64,000 bases of DNA from Brevibacillus panacihumi (GTDB lineage Bacteria > Bacillota > Bacilli > Brevibacillales > Brevibacillaceae). The stretch spans positions 1-64,000 of the forward strand of contig NZ_RHHT01000023.1 in the NCBI RefSeq assembly GCF_003710985.1, read 5' to 3'. The notes under the pieces were generated by a model. That model saw nothing but the letters and a program-made list of their open reading frames with translations, made no database searches and was not told where the DNA came from. A program made the position numbers and the translations under genes. Shown here piece after piece: positions 8,335 to 16,472 of the stretch; position 1 is the stretch's first letter; the number at the start of each line of letters is the position of its first letter.

Positions 8335-8411
8335 CTGAAGATAACTTTCAATACTTGGAGATGGTCTGTTAATTGAGTTACCTGTGCCGGGGTAGCTCTT
8401 TTTCGTTTACA
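8335..8411 (+). repeat. Repeat copy 1, carrying a terminator
   Basis: CTGAAGATAACTT..AATACTTGGA followed by ATGGTCTGTT..ATTGAGTTACC..GGTAGCTCTTTTTCGTTTACA recurs at 12151-12270. The second half forms a hairpin, GAGTTACC against GGGTAGCTC (with a G-U pair), followed by TTTTTC, so it should terminate transcription of the candidate defence operon. This copy lacks a ~43-bp internal piece present in copy 2. Confidence 0.7.
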
Positions 8412-8485
8412 CCTATGCCAATTCATTCATAGTATAATAACATAGCTTCACACGCACCAATTATTGGGAAACGAGGAGGATTCTT

Positions 8486-9274
8486 ATGAATGTACCAGGG
8501 AATCGACTTATGATTACCATTTATGATTGGTTTGGCTATGAATTGCCGATAAAAGAACGTTATCAGTTAATAAAAGAAGCCGGATTTGATGGCGTTTTAA
8601 TGTGGTGGAGTGAAGACTTTAATCGGAATGACGATTACCGCAACGGGCCGCAATCTGCGCGAGAAGTGGGTCTTTTTATAGAAAATATCCACACGCCTGT
8701 CAAAAACCAAAACAACCTCTGGCTTGACAATCTGGACGGTGAAGCCTTAACCGATTGTTATTTGCAATGTGTTGCAGATTGCGCCGAGTTTGAGATTCCG
8801 ACAATGGTGGTGCACCTGCCTAATGATTCCAAACCATATAACGCACTGGGACTGGATAGAATCAAGAGAATCACCGAAAAAGCTGAACAGCTTGGGGTCA
8901 ATGTTGCACTGGAGAATTTGCGGAACCTTACCAATTTGGCATACGTCCTGGAGCAAGTGGATTCCCTGCGTATCGGATTCTGTTATGACTGCGGGCATCA
9001 CTACCGCTACTATCCAAGCGATGATTTATTATCCATGTTCGGGTCCCAGTTGATGGCACTACATTTACATGATAATAATGGGAGTCATGCCCAACACGGG
9101 TTACCTTTTGACGGTACGATTGATTGGTCAACAACTATGAAAAAAATTGCGGAAACGAATTATTCAGGTGCGACTGCAATAGAGGCCATGAATTGGGATT
9201 ATGAGAATTTATCGGCTAAAGAGTTTTTACATAAAGCGTTTGAACGAGCAAAAAGGCTGGAAGCATTACGCTAA
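8486..9274 (+). CDS. Sugar phosphate isomerase/epimerase-like TIM-barrel protein (AP endonuclease 2 family)
   Basis: A 262-residue single-domain protein of the xylose-isomerase-like TIM-barrel family. It shows the metal-ligand series expected of this family: E in VALENLRNLTNL, D and H in CYDCGHH, H in LHLHDNNG, and E in AIEAMNWDYE. The strands KEAGFDGVLMWW and EIPTMVVHLP match the first barrel repeats. Members isomerise or epimerise sugars or process inositol-type compounds; the substrate cannot be read from sequence. GAGGAGG 6 bases before ATG 8486 supports the start. It appears to be a single-gene unit after the terminator-bearing repeat. Confidence 0.8.
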   Translation: MNVPGNRLMITIYDWFGYELPIKERYQLIKEAGFDGVLMWWSEDFNRNDDYRNGPQSAREVGLFIENIHTPVKNQNNLWLDNLDGEALTDCYLQCVADCAEFEIPTMVVHLPNDSKPYNALGLDRIKRITEKAEQLGVNVALENLRNLTNLAYVLEQVDSLRIGFCYDCGHHYRYYPSDDLLSMFGSQLMALHLHDNNGSHAQHGLPFDGTIDWSTTMKKIAETNYSGATAIEAMNWDYENLSAKEFLHKAFERAKRLEALR

Positions 9275-9471
9275 CGGAGTTTGATCGTGGAGTAAGAATT
9301 CCTGTTGGATTTTTCTTATTCGGCGTTTTGCTTTTAATAGTAGGGGCTAACGGTGAACAAATTGCAATAAGTTTTTCAAGACCTAGAAACACATGATTCA
9401 GTTTAGAGCCATGAATGACTTCACTCTATCGTTGATTCTAAAACTAATTTTCAAATATCTCGTGATAAAGA

Positions 9472-9523
9472 AGACCGGAACTCCTTGTGCCAGTAGGGGT
9501 TCCGGTCTAATACTTTATTTTCA
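9472..9523 (+). terminator. Terminator in the 9275-9657 gap
   Basis: AGACCGGAACTCC (9472-9484) pairs with GGGGTTCCGGTCT (9496-9508), followed by a T-rich stretch. The rest of this 383-base gap holds no gene. A small GGGG-TAGCTTT-CCCC dyad around 9573 and a TATATA box near 9594 may be part of the sigma operon promoter, which I cannot define better. Confidence 0.7.
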
Positions 9524-9657
9524 CTGAACAGGAAGAGCATCTTTTTTCTATCGTTTTGTAAAAAGTTCGAGAGGGGTAGCTTTCCCCCATCGTATATAGT
9601 AGTGAACGAACAAAAAGGAACGGCTGCGCAGCACCCTTTTTGCTAGGAGGTAACAGC

Positions 9658-10215
9658 ATGCAAGATGATCAGGAGATCATTGCGAAGGTTCTTCAAGGAA
9701 ACAAAGGAGCTTATGCTCTGATCGTCAACAAATACAAAGGAAAAGTCGCTTCTATTCTCCAAAAAAGCTTCCCGCATTCTTATGACATTGAGGACATCGT
9801 GCAGGAAGTGTTTATTAAAGCTAACTACAGCCTGCCAGACTACAAGCCCAACCATTCCTTCTCAGCCTGGCTGTATCGGATCGCCATTAATCGCGGGATT
9901 GATGAGTGGCGCAAGCGAAAACGGGCTCCTTTACTCGCAGAGATGGATGTAGAACTGAAAGACGATGGTCCTGCTCCAGAGGATGCCTATCTGGTGAAGG
10001 AACAACGCACTGGCCTCAGGCGGCAGATGATGGTCCTCGATATAGAGCATCGAACCGTTCTGGCCCTTCATTATCTTCAGCAGTTGAGCTACCAAGAGAT
10101 CAGCAGCAAGCTGTCTTTGTCTGTAGATACGGTGCGAATGCGTCTGTCCCGCGCCAGAAAAAAGCTACGCGAGCAAGTTATCAAAACGGAGAAAAAAGGG
10201 GGGCACCCGCTTTGA
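9658..10215 (+). CDS. ECF-type RNA polymerase sigma factor
   Basis: A 185-residue extracytoplasmic-function sigma factor. Region 2 includes DIEDIVQEVFIKA and the -10 contact helix SAWLYRIAINRGIDEWRKRKR; region 4 is YQEISSKLSLSVDTVRMRLSRARKKLR, a clear helix-turn-helix for the -35 element. Length and lack of other domains fit the small ECF group. I start it at ATG 9658 with AGGAGG 7 bases upstream. Its stop overlaps the TTG start of the next gene, a membrane anti-sigma factor, the standard paired arrangement, so the two proteins should bind each other and the pair probably controls its own promoter in response to an envelope signal. Confidence 0.93.
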   Translation: MQDDQEIIAKVLQGNKGAYALIVNKYKGKVASILQKSFPHSYDIEDIVQEVFIKANYSLPDYKPNHSFSAWLYRIAINRGIDEWRKRKRAPLLAEMDVELKDDGPAPEDAYLVKEQRTGLRRQMMVLDIEHRTVLALHYLQQLSYQEISSKLSLSVDTVRMRLSRARKKLREQVIKTEKKGGHPL

Positions 10216-11975
10216 AGTGCCTTACGCAAGAGCAACTGATCGCTTACATGGAAGATCGTTTATTAACAGTGAACAAACAGAAACTAGAAAGTCACCTCGA
10301 TCACTGTAGCTTCTGCCAAAAACAGCTGGAGCAATGGATTGATCATTTGGAAGAAACAGTTGAAACCTCTTGGGAAAACTCCCTCTCAGAGGACCTGGAC
10401 CAAAAAATTATTAGCACGCTCTCTCCGCATCCAGTGAGAGTTTTGAATCGTGCCAACCCTATGCCAACCACATCCTTGTGGAAGAAAAGGAGTATCACCA
10501 TCATGAAAAGAGTGACTTTTGCTGCCGCCGCCTTAACAGTCGTAGTCTCTTCGGGAATGCTCATTTCCCCGACCTTTGCCGGTTATGTAAATGCGGCTTT
10601 CACGAGCAGCCCAATCGATAGATCTGCTCCCGAAGCCTCTGAGAGTAAGGATATACGGCAAATGGCTTACGACATCGGCATTCGCAAAGCTGCCCAAAAT
10701 GGATTTGCGCAACCAGTTAATAAAAGCACGACCGATCAAGGAATCACACTCGAAATAAAAGAGGTTGTGGCTGACCCTCTGCGAATTAGCATACTGGCTT
10801 CCGTAAGAGATGAAAACGGCAAGCCACTCGAAATCTTTTGGCAGGATATGTTTGCAAGGACAGACGAAGAACCCATTTTTACAATCAAGGACCAAAAGGG
10901 GAACATTCTCCTGCCTGCACCCCCTTCTGACACAAGAAAAGAATCAATCCGTAATCCCAATGAAGAGTGGGATAGTGCAAGAAATACGGCCGGCTTTCTG
11001 TTCTTGAGCCGGGAGCTACGAAGCTATTTTGATGATCTAAGCAAGATTCCAGACGAGCTGCTTGTAGAATTTGATATCAAAAAAATAGGTGATACAAAAG
11101 GTAACTGGAAGCTGTCAGTGCCTGTCGACATGAAAAAGGCAAAAGCCGCTACAAAAACACACGAAATCAATAAGTCCTACACCACCCCGCAAGGACTCAA
11201 GCTAGATGTGAAACAGATCACGTTTGCACCGAGTGGAGTGGAAATGGTCATCGATCGAAGCAATGCAGAGGACAAACGGAGAAAGGACTACAGCTATGAG
11301 CTTGTAGATGATCGAGGTACTGTTCTTGGAGCATGGGATTCTAAGGAAATAATGAGGAGAGCCAACAAACAAAAAAATGTGATCGATAGTTTGAATTGGC
11401 GCCATTCTTTGCCACTGGAGAACGGGTCCAGAGATTTTCATTACTTCCAGCTCATTGATCCAAGTACAGCTATTTCCTTCAAGCTTGGTTCTGTATATAC
11501 CGAAGAATCGGCGGCATTCCGTGCAACACTTGACCTTGATAGCATAGAAAAAGCACCGGTTACAGCAGAAGATCAAGGTGATCGCTTTACCTTTAAAAAG
11601 TATGAGAAAGATGCGAATAGAGTAGTTGATGTCGAAGGTTTTGATGATGGTGCCTACAGCTTTAACGCTGATGGAACCGCTACAAAGCTGGAAGGGTACC
11701 AACTTGCCTTTGAAGGAACGCTTGGGGAAGAGGCCGCGGCCATGTTCCCATTTAGTGCCTATTGGTCCATCACGGACGAAAACGGCAAAAAGTACGACGA
11801 CGTACAGTATTTTATCGATCGAACCGACTATAAAAATGGACGGGCGCAATTGACCGGCTCGCTGTTCGTGCTAAACATCGAGCCGTTTCCAAAGCAACTG
11901 ACCATCACCGCTACGAAAAGGATGGTTGAGCATCGCAATGTAGACTGGGAAGTACCCATTTTCTCAGAAAAATAG
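10212..11975 (+). CDS. Anti-sigma factor: zinc-finger, one TM, DUF4179 extracellular region
   Basis: A 587-residue protein with an N-terminal anti-sigma zinc finger (H28-x3-C32-x2-C35 in SHLDHCSFC), a single membrane helix at about 100-120, and a long outside region that begins with the DUF4179 pattern (MAYDIGIRKAAQNGFAQPV, then TLEIKEVVADP and ISILASVRDENG) and continues with a second beta-rich part (TTPQGLKLDVKQITFAPSG). DUF4179 proteins are typical membrane anti-sigma factors of Bacillota. It starts at TTG 10212, overlapping the sigma stop (TTGA) with AAGGGGGG about 9 bases upstream; the reading frame is open further upstream to 9906, but that stretch lies within the sigma gene and has no start signal. 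Confidence 0.88.
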   Translation: MKCLTQEQLIAYMEDRLLTVNKQKLESHLDHCSFCQKQLEQWIDHLEETVETSWENSLSEDLDQKIISTLSPHPVRVLNRANPMPTTSLWKKRSITIMKRVTFAAAALTVVVSSGMLISPTFAGYVNAAFTSSPIDRSAPEASESKDIRQMAYDIGIRKAAQNGFAQPVNKSTTDQGITLEIKEVVADPLRISILASVRDENGKPLEIFWQDMFARTDEEPIFTIKDQKGNILLPAPPSDTRKESIRNPNEEWDSARNTAGFLFLSRELRSYFDDLSKIPDELLVEFDIKKIGDTKGNWKLSVPVDMKKAKAATKTHEINKSYTTPQGLKLDVKQITFAPSGVEMVIDRSNAEDKRRKDYSYELVDDRGTVLGAWDSKEIMRRANKQKNVIDSLNWRHSLPLENGSRDFHYFQLIDPSTAISFKLGSVYTEESAAFRATLDLDSIEKAPVTAEDQGDRFTFKKYEKDANRVVDVEGFDDGAYSFNADGTATKLEGYQLAFEGTLGEEAAAMFPFSAYWSITDENGKKYDDVQYFIDRTDYKNGRAQLTGSLFVLNIEPFPKQLTITATKRMVEHRNVDWEVPIFSEK

Positions 11976-12150
11976 GAGACTTTAACCAGTAGTGCTGCTT
12001 TCTGCAGATGGCTGGCGGTACCCTTTTATAAGAGATGGGGCTTGTCCATGTGATGTAACAAGTCCCTCGTACGGCCAACTAGTCGCAGATTGGTCAAAGG
12101 TTCAGAGATAATCATGTTTAAAGTTGTAGACTGGATAATAAAGTATTAGA

Positions 12151-12270
12151 CTGAAGATAACTTCTAATACTTGGAATGGGTGCTTTCAGATAGTCCCATC
12201 GCGGAGCTGCAACTTAGAAATGGTCTGTTTATTGAGTTACCTGTGCGAGGGTAGCTCTTTTTCGTTTACA
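12151..12270 (+). repeat. Repeat copy 2, carrying a terminator
   Basis: Both halves match the copy at 8335-8411, with an additional ~43 bases between them that include a small ATGGG..CCCAT hairpin. The end of the copy forms the same GAGTTACC / GGGTAGCTC + TTTTTC terminator. It fills most of the 312-base gap after the anti-sigma gene and ends directly before the ribosome binding site of the HEAT gene. The rest of the gap (11976-12150) holds no gene I can support. Confidence 0.65.
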
Positions 12271-12287
12271 AAGGAGTGTATGGCATA

Positions 12288-13934
12288 ATGAAAGGCATTT
12301 CAAAAGAGGAACATCACTTAATCGATGAGCTATATAAAAAAACCACGTTCTTCGATGTTCTTTTTAAAAATATAGATGAACGTAAAATAGAAATCTTACA
12401 GACGTTGGCTAATTCTGAAAGTATATTTACACTGACGTTTTTATTACCGCTTGCTTTAGATAAGACTCAAACCATACGCAAGAAAGCGCGTGATGCTATA
12501 CACCAAATTATCTCCAACCATCGGAAGCAAGACTTGATTGGCCTGGATCAATATATGCGGAGGCTGACTCCTGACCACTACGGTGACAAATTGGCGGCAT
12601 GGCATAAATTATTACCTGAGAGCATCAAGGCTCATCCAATAAGAGATGAATCTGATGTAAGTTTTATTGGAATTTGCAGCTTCCATCGCAATGGGTATGT
12701 AAGAGAAGCGGCTATTGAAGTGTTGTCAAAACAGGCTTCAGGAGCAGATATTCCCTTTTTGTTTCTTCGCTTGAACGATTGGCAGCCCAAAATCCGTTTC
12801 CTGGCTTTCAAGGCTATTAAGCAGAAATTACATTCAGACTATGTAAAATACTACCTTGAAGCAATATATCTGATCAAACATCTGTCGGATTACTACACGC
12901 GAGAAAAGTTCTCTGACTTAGTAGATGAAATCTATGAGGTATTTCGTCATCCCCAAAATCGGGATGTGCTGCTAAGCGGTTTTCACTCAAAAGACCCGGC
13001 TGTTCGACGATTTTGTTTTGAAACGGCGATCAACCTTCCCGATATGGATCAAAAGTCAGTGATAGAAGAAGCGTTGTGTCAATCAGATGCCTTGATCAGG
13101 CTACAAATCGTGAAACATATTTGTAAAAGCTACTCAAACGTTTGTTTAAATCCTTGGTTAAAACGATTCAGGAGTGACGTTTTTCCTCCTATTCGGCAAC
13201 TGGTATTACAAGCGTACATGGATCGTTTTCCAGAGCAGTCTACTGAAGAACTGCTTGCTGCTCTGTTGGACCGACATAAGACAATTCGCGAAATGGCCAG
13301 GTACTATCTAAAAGATCAGCTAATAAACTACCCTTCTTTTTACCGGGAAACACTCAAAGAGACAGATAAGGGACTGATACAGGTTGCGATTGTTGGATTG
13401 GGTGAAACTGGTGAAAAAGCTGATGCACAGTGGGTCACTCCGTTTTTATGTCATGTAAATGCTCAGTTACATAGAGCGGCAGTGAAAGCACTAGGAACGC
13501 TTAATCCGGAAGATAACACCGAGGTCTTTATCGATTCATTGCAATCTGACAAGCGAAGCGTGTCTCGTGAAGCGAGACAAATTTTAGCGGGCATGATTGA
13601 CCTGCACCAGGCCGAATTGCTTTGGAGGATATTTGAAAATGATGAAAGGGCTCATGTGAAGAAACACATTCTCTTTTTATTTTCGAAGCTAAGCAAAGCC
13701 AACAGCATTCTATTCTTGTTACGATCGTGTGCTACGGAGGAAGAAGAAATCCGTGATACAGCGATACGGCATATCGAACATTGGACTAGTGGATACAACA
13801 CGAGATTTTATGTCCCAATGAGCGATGAAAAACGAAAAGAAATCAAAGAAATTTTTGATAAGGTTCGGGTGTTCCTGCCGGGGTATATAGCTGAGGAGTT
13901 TGAGTTTCTAACCTCAAGACGATTTACTGAATAA
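12288..13934 (+). CDS. HEAT-repeat protein
   Basis: A 548-residue, all-helical soluble protein. HEAT-like repeat pairs recur through the sequence, for example NGYVREAAIEVLSKQ, QPKIRFLAFKAIKQK, DPAVRRFCFETAINL, NAQLHRAAVKALGTL and KRSVSREARQILAGM, each with the conserved pattern of arginine followed by A-A/L-x-A-L. Such solenoids are protein-interaction scaffolds; no catalytic motif is visible and I cannot name a partner. The start is ATG 12288, 11 bases after AAAGGAG. It is a single-gene unit with no obvious operon partner. Confidence 0.78.
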   Translation: MKGISKEEHHLIDELYKKTTFFDVLFKNIDERKIEILQTLANSESIFTLTFLLPLALDKTQTIRKKARDAIHQIISNHRKQDLIGLDQYMRRLTPDHYGDKLAAWHKLLPESIKAHPIRDESDVSFIGICSFHRNGYVREAAIEVLSKQASGADIPFLFLRLNDWQPKIRFLAFKAIKQKLHSDYVKYYLEAIYLIKHLSDYYTREKFSDLVDEIYEVFRHPQNRDVLLSGFHSKDPAVRRFCFETAINLPDMDQKSVIEEALCQSDALIRLQIVKHICKSYSNVCLNPWLKRFRSDVFPPIRQLVLQAYMDRFPEQSTEELLAALLDRHKTIREMARYYLKDQLINYPSFYRETLKETDKGLIQVAIVGLGETGEKADAQWVTPFLCHVNAQLHRAAVKALGTLNPEDNTEVFIDSLQSDKRSVSREARQILAGMIDLHQAELLWRIFENDERAHVKKHILFLFSKLSKANSILFLLRSCATEEEEIRDTAIRHIEHWTSGYNTRFYVPMSDEKRKEIKEIFDKVRVFLPGYIAEEFEFLTSRRFTE

Positions 13935-14039
13935 GTTTGATGATGAAGAATGGGCGGATCAATAATAACTCATTTTTACAATGTGGGGAAGGTATGGGTT
14001 GATTTCGCACTTTGATGACCAACGAATCCGAGTGAATTT

Positions 14040-14055
14040 TTGACTTCGTGGTCAA
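14040..14055. promoter_or_regulatory. TetR operator, site 1 (upstream of the tetR gene)
   Basis: TTGACTTCGTGGTCAA is an imperfect palindrome followed by GAA, 19 bases before the regulator ATG. It matches sites at 14912 and 15020 (shared form TTGACT-NN-G-N-AGTCAAGAA), so autoregulation is likely. Confidence 0.75.
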
Positions 14056-14074
14056 GAATTGATAAGATGCCCAT

Positions 14075-14668
14075 ATGAGCAGACCAAGAGAATTCGATGT
14101 CGATCGTGCGCTTCACCAGTCCATGGAAGTGTTCTGGACGAAAGGCTTCAAGTCGACCTCCTATGAAGATTTAACCCGCACGACGCAAGTGAAGAAGCAA
14201 AGCTTGTATTGCGTGTTCAAAGACAAGCGGGATTTGTTCCTAAAAGCGTTGGCGCTTTATCGCGAACAGAGCATAGTCATGCTGGAAGAATTGGCCTCTC
14301 GGGAGGTGTCGCCCTTGAAGAAGCTGGAGGCCATCTGCGATGCTACGCTGTATCAAAACGAAGAAACAATGCCCAGGGGATGTCTCATTCTCAATTCCGC
14401 GTTGGAATTCGGATACGACGACCGGGAAGTCAACCGCGAAGTAACGCTGATGTTCGATCAGGTGGAACGTATTCTGGAAAGGATCATTCGCGACGGCCAG
14501 GAGCAAGGGCTTATTACGGAACGCCAGACCGGCAAAGAGCTCGCGGTTTACCTGAACAACGTGCTTAGCGGGGCGAAGGTGATGGAGAAGTCGGGCGCTT
14601 CCCGAGAGCAGATCGAAGCGGTGCTGTGTACGTCATTGGCGCTGATGACATCGGAGAACGCTGGCTAG
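14075..14668 (+). CDS. TetR/AcrR-family transcriptional regulator
   Basis: A 197-residue regulator. The N-terminal helix-turn-helix is clear: REFDVDRALHQSMEVFWTKG, YEDLTRTTQVKKQSLYCVF, DKRDLFLKALALY, as in the TetR family; the C-terminal ~140 residues are the ligand-binding and dimer domain (CLILNSALEFGYDD). It would repress until an electrophile or other ligand binds. One operator copy sits in its own promoter and two more precede the Old Yellow Enzyme gene, which I take as its main target. No good Shine-Dalgarno precedes the ATG, so weak translation is possible. Confidence 0.9.
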   Translation: MSRPREFDVDRALHQSMEVFWTKGFKSTSYEDLTRTTQVKKQSLYCVFKDKRDLFLKALALYREQSIVMLEELASREVSPLKKLEAICDATLYQNEETMPRGCLILNSALEFGYDDREVNREVTLMFDQVERILERIIRDGQEQGLITERQTGKELAVYLNNVLSGAKVMEKSGASREQIEAVLCTSLALMTSENAG

Positions 14669-14703
14669 AGTCAGGCAATCCGAGTGCGGGGGTGGAGAGC
14701 GGA

Positions 14704-14738
14704 GGGGGGCTTGGACGACGAGAGCCCCCCGCGATTTT
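14704..14738 (+). terminator. Terminator after the tetR gene
   Basis: GGGGGGCT (14704-14711) pairs with AGCCCCCC (14723-14730), followed by GCGATTTT. The remainder of the 396-base gap to 15064 carries two operator copies and no gene. A GC-rich stretch at 14740-14875 holds no supported reading frame. Confidence 0.65.
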
Positions 14739-14911
14739 GCCCCTTCGCACTTGGTGTCTGTTACCATTCTCACCCAAATGCGGAGTGGGAGACGTGAGGA
14801 TGGCACGGTCGGTTCTGGCTATGGTCCGTAGAGCGAAAAGCTCGATCGTCTCCCGCCCGGGCGGGGGAGAGATGCTTGATTTAGCAAGAGTTGTTTTTTT
14901 TTGTGACATTA

Positions 14912-14927
14912 TTGACTATGCAGTCAA
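14912..14927. promoter_or_regulatory. TetR operator, site 2
   Basis: TTGACTATGCAGTCAA followed by GAA: the TTGACT..AGTCAA dyad common to all three sites. It lies 137 bases before the oxidoreductase start and is followed by an AAAGGAGGTGAGG that has no usable start codon nearby, as if this were a duplicated upstream region. Confidence 0.75.
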
Positions 14928-15019
14928 GAATGAGACGCGAAAAAGGAGGTGAGGCATAGGGATTGGTAGGGCACAACTAGGGAAAAATCAAAGATGCAGC
15001 TCATTTTTTTGCTATATTC

Positions 15020-15035
15020 TTGACTTTGTAGTCAA
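15020..15035. promoter_or_regulatory. TetR operator, site 3
   Basis: TTGACTTTGTAGTCAA followed by GAA, 29 bases before the oxidoreductase ATG. The TTGACT half could also act as or overlap the -35 region, so binding would block transcription directly. Confidence 0.75.
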
Positions 15036-15064
15036 GAAAGTGTTCGTCACTAAAGGAGGTTCTT

Positions 15065-16105
15065 ATGACAAACTCGCAATCCGTTCAAGCCCTGTTCCAA
15101 CCGTTCGCAATCGGTAATCTGACGCTGCCCAATCGCATCGTGATGGCGCCGATGACCCGCCAATTCTCCCCGGAAGGCGTGCCGACCGCAGACGTAGCCG
15201 CCTATTACCGCCGCAGGGCGGAGAACGGAGTCGGATTGATCGTGACTGAAGGTACGATCATCGATCATCCGGATGCGTCCAATCAACCAAACGTACCGCA
15301 TTTCTACGGCGAAACGGCGTTAAAAGGTTGGGCGAACGTGTTGGCAGAGGTGCACGAGGTCGGCGGACGGATCATCCCGCAGATTTGGCATATGGGAGCT
15401 CGTGGTCAAGTCGGCGATTATTCGGAAGCTGACATCGCCGCCATCGTTCAGGCCTTCGCTCAGTCAGCAGCCGAAGCCAAGCGGCTCGGCTTCGACGGCA
15501 TCGAGCTTCACGGCGCGCACGGCTATTTGATCGACCAATTTTTCTGGGAGCAAACGAACCCACGAACTGACCGTTATGGTGGCGACATGGTGAAGCGCAC
15601 CCGCTTTGCGGTAGAAGTTATCGAAGCTTGCCGCCGAGCTGTCGGCCCGGACTTTCCGATCGTCCTGCGTATCTCGCAATGGAAGTCGGAGGACTATACG
15701 GCGAAGTTGGCGGCAACGCCGGCTGAACTGGAGCAGTTCCTGAAGCCGTTAACCGTGGCGGGCGTAGATGTGTTCCACTGCTCCACCCGCCGTTTCTGGG
15801 AGCCCGAGTTCGACGGCTCCGAGCTGAATTTGGCGGGATGGGTCAAAAAACTGACGGGAAAACCGACAATTACGGTCGGATCAGTCGGACTGGATACTGA
15901 ATTTATGAGTTTCTTTACAGAAGGTAAGGGCTCAAACAACACCAAGATTGACGGGCTGATCGAAAGGCTCGAGCGTGGAGAATTCGATCTGGTGGCCATA
16001 GGCAGGGCTTTGTTGGCCGATCCCGCATGGGCCAGCAAGATTCGCGACGGCCGGCTCGACGAGCTGCTTCCCTTCACGGCCGAAGCGGTGAAAACTTTGT
16101 ATTAA
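15065..16105 (+). CDS. NADH:flavin oxidoreductase, Old Yellow Enzyme family
   Basis: A 346-residue FMN-binding TIM-barrel enzyme. Family marks: NRIVMAPMTRQF at the first strand, GLIVTEGTIID, IIPQIWHMGAR, then FDGIELHGAHGYLIDQFFWE with the substrate-binding H-G-A-H, NPRTDRYGGD, and the FMN phosphate region VAIGRALLADPAWASKI. These enzymes reduce the C=C bond of enals, enones and nitro-compounds with NAD(P)H. AAAGGAGG sits 6 bases before ATG 15065. Two copies of a palindromic operator just upstream and the adjacent TetR gene suggest induction by an electrophilic substrate, as for yeast- and Bacillus-type detoxifying homologues. Confidence 0.93.
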   Translation: MTNSQSVQALFQPFAIGNLTLPNRIVMAPMTRQFSPEGVPTADVAAYYRRRAENGVGLIVTEGTIIDHPDASNQPNVPHFYGETALKGWANVLAEVHEVGGRIIPQIWHMGARGQVGDYSEADIAAIVQAFAQSAAEAKRLGFDGIELHGAHGYLIDQFFWEQTNPRTDRYGGDMVKRTRFAVEVIEACRRAVGPDFPIVLRISQWKSEDYTAKLAATPAELEQFLKPLTVAGVDVFHCSTRRFWEPEFDGSELNLAGWVKKLTGKPTITVGSVGLDTEFMSFFTEGKGSNNTKIDGLIERLERGEFDLVAIGRALLADPAWASKIRDGRLDELLPFTAEAVKTLY

Positions 16106-16150
16106 GCCGTATGTTGGTCTGTCTTGAAGAGAAGAGTCCATAACAATAAG

Positions 16151-16202
16151 AGCAGAGGCGGTCTAGGTCTTTCGAGTTCCTAGTCCGCCACTGCTTTTTT
16201 TC
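16151..16202 (+). terminator. Rho-independent terminator after the oxidoreductase gene
   Basis: AGCAG-AGGCGG-T-CTAGG pairs with CCTAG-T-CCGCC-A-CTGCT and is followed by seven T residues. It closes the TetR/oxidoreductase locus. Confidence 0.85.
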
Positions 16203-16277
16203 AAGCCAAGAGTCATTGCATTGTGAACCATTTTTATTGATTTGTTGAGTAATCAACGAATGGCGTTCATTTAACCT

Positions 16278-16305
16278 TTGAGCGCATCGGGTTTCTATTT
16301 ATAAT
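16278..16305 (+). promoter_or_regulatory. Possible sigma-A promoter for the sugar-dehydrogenase-like gene
   Basis: TTGAGC, a 16-base spacer and a perfect TATAAT. It is 168 bases before the start codon, so the mRNA would have a long leader in which I recognise no riboswitch. The rest of the 366-base gap holds no gene. Confidence 0.4.
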
Positions 16306-16472
16306 GATAAATAGATGTTGATTCATCAATGGTTTAAACCAGTAAAAACAAAAATAAGAAAGAGGGTGTTTATTTCAGTGCATCTGCGGCTGTTGATATC
16401 TAAATTTTCAGATAAAATGTATTCCTTGTTGATTCCTTCATAAATGATTTACGAAAGATAGAGGTGAGTGAA

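Noticed and set aside
9906-10211. N-terminal extension of the anti-sigma frame back to 9906
   Set aside because: This stretch is the sigma gene read in another frame (low-complexity, basic peptide). The zinc-finger domain starts right at TTG 10212.
14626-14952. Frame of 108 codons spanning the tetR terminator
   Set aside because: It crosses a G-rich hairpin and an operator, has no ribosome site and no recognisable family.
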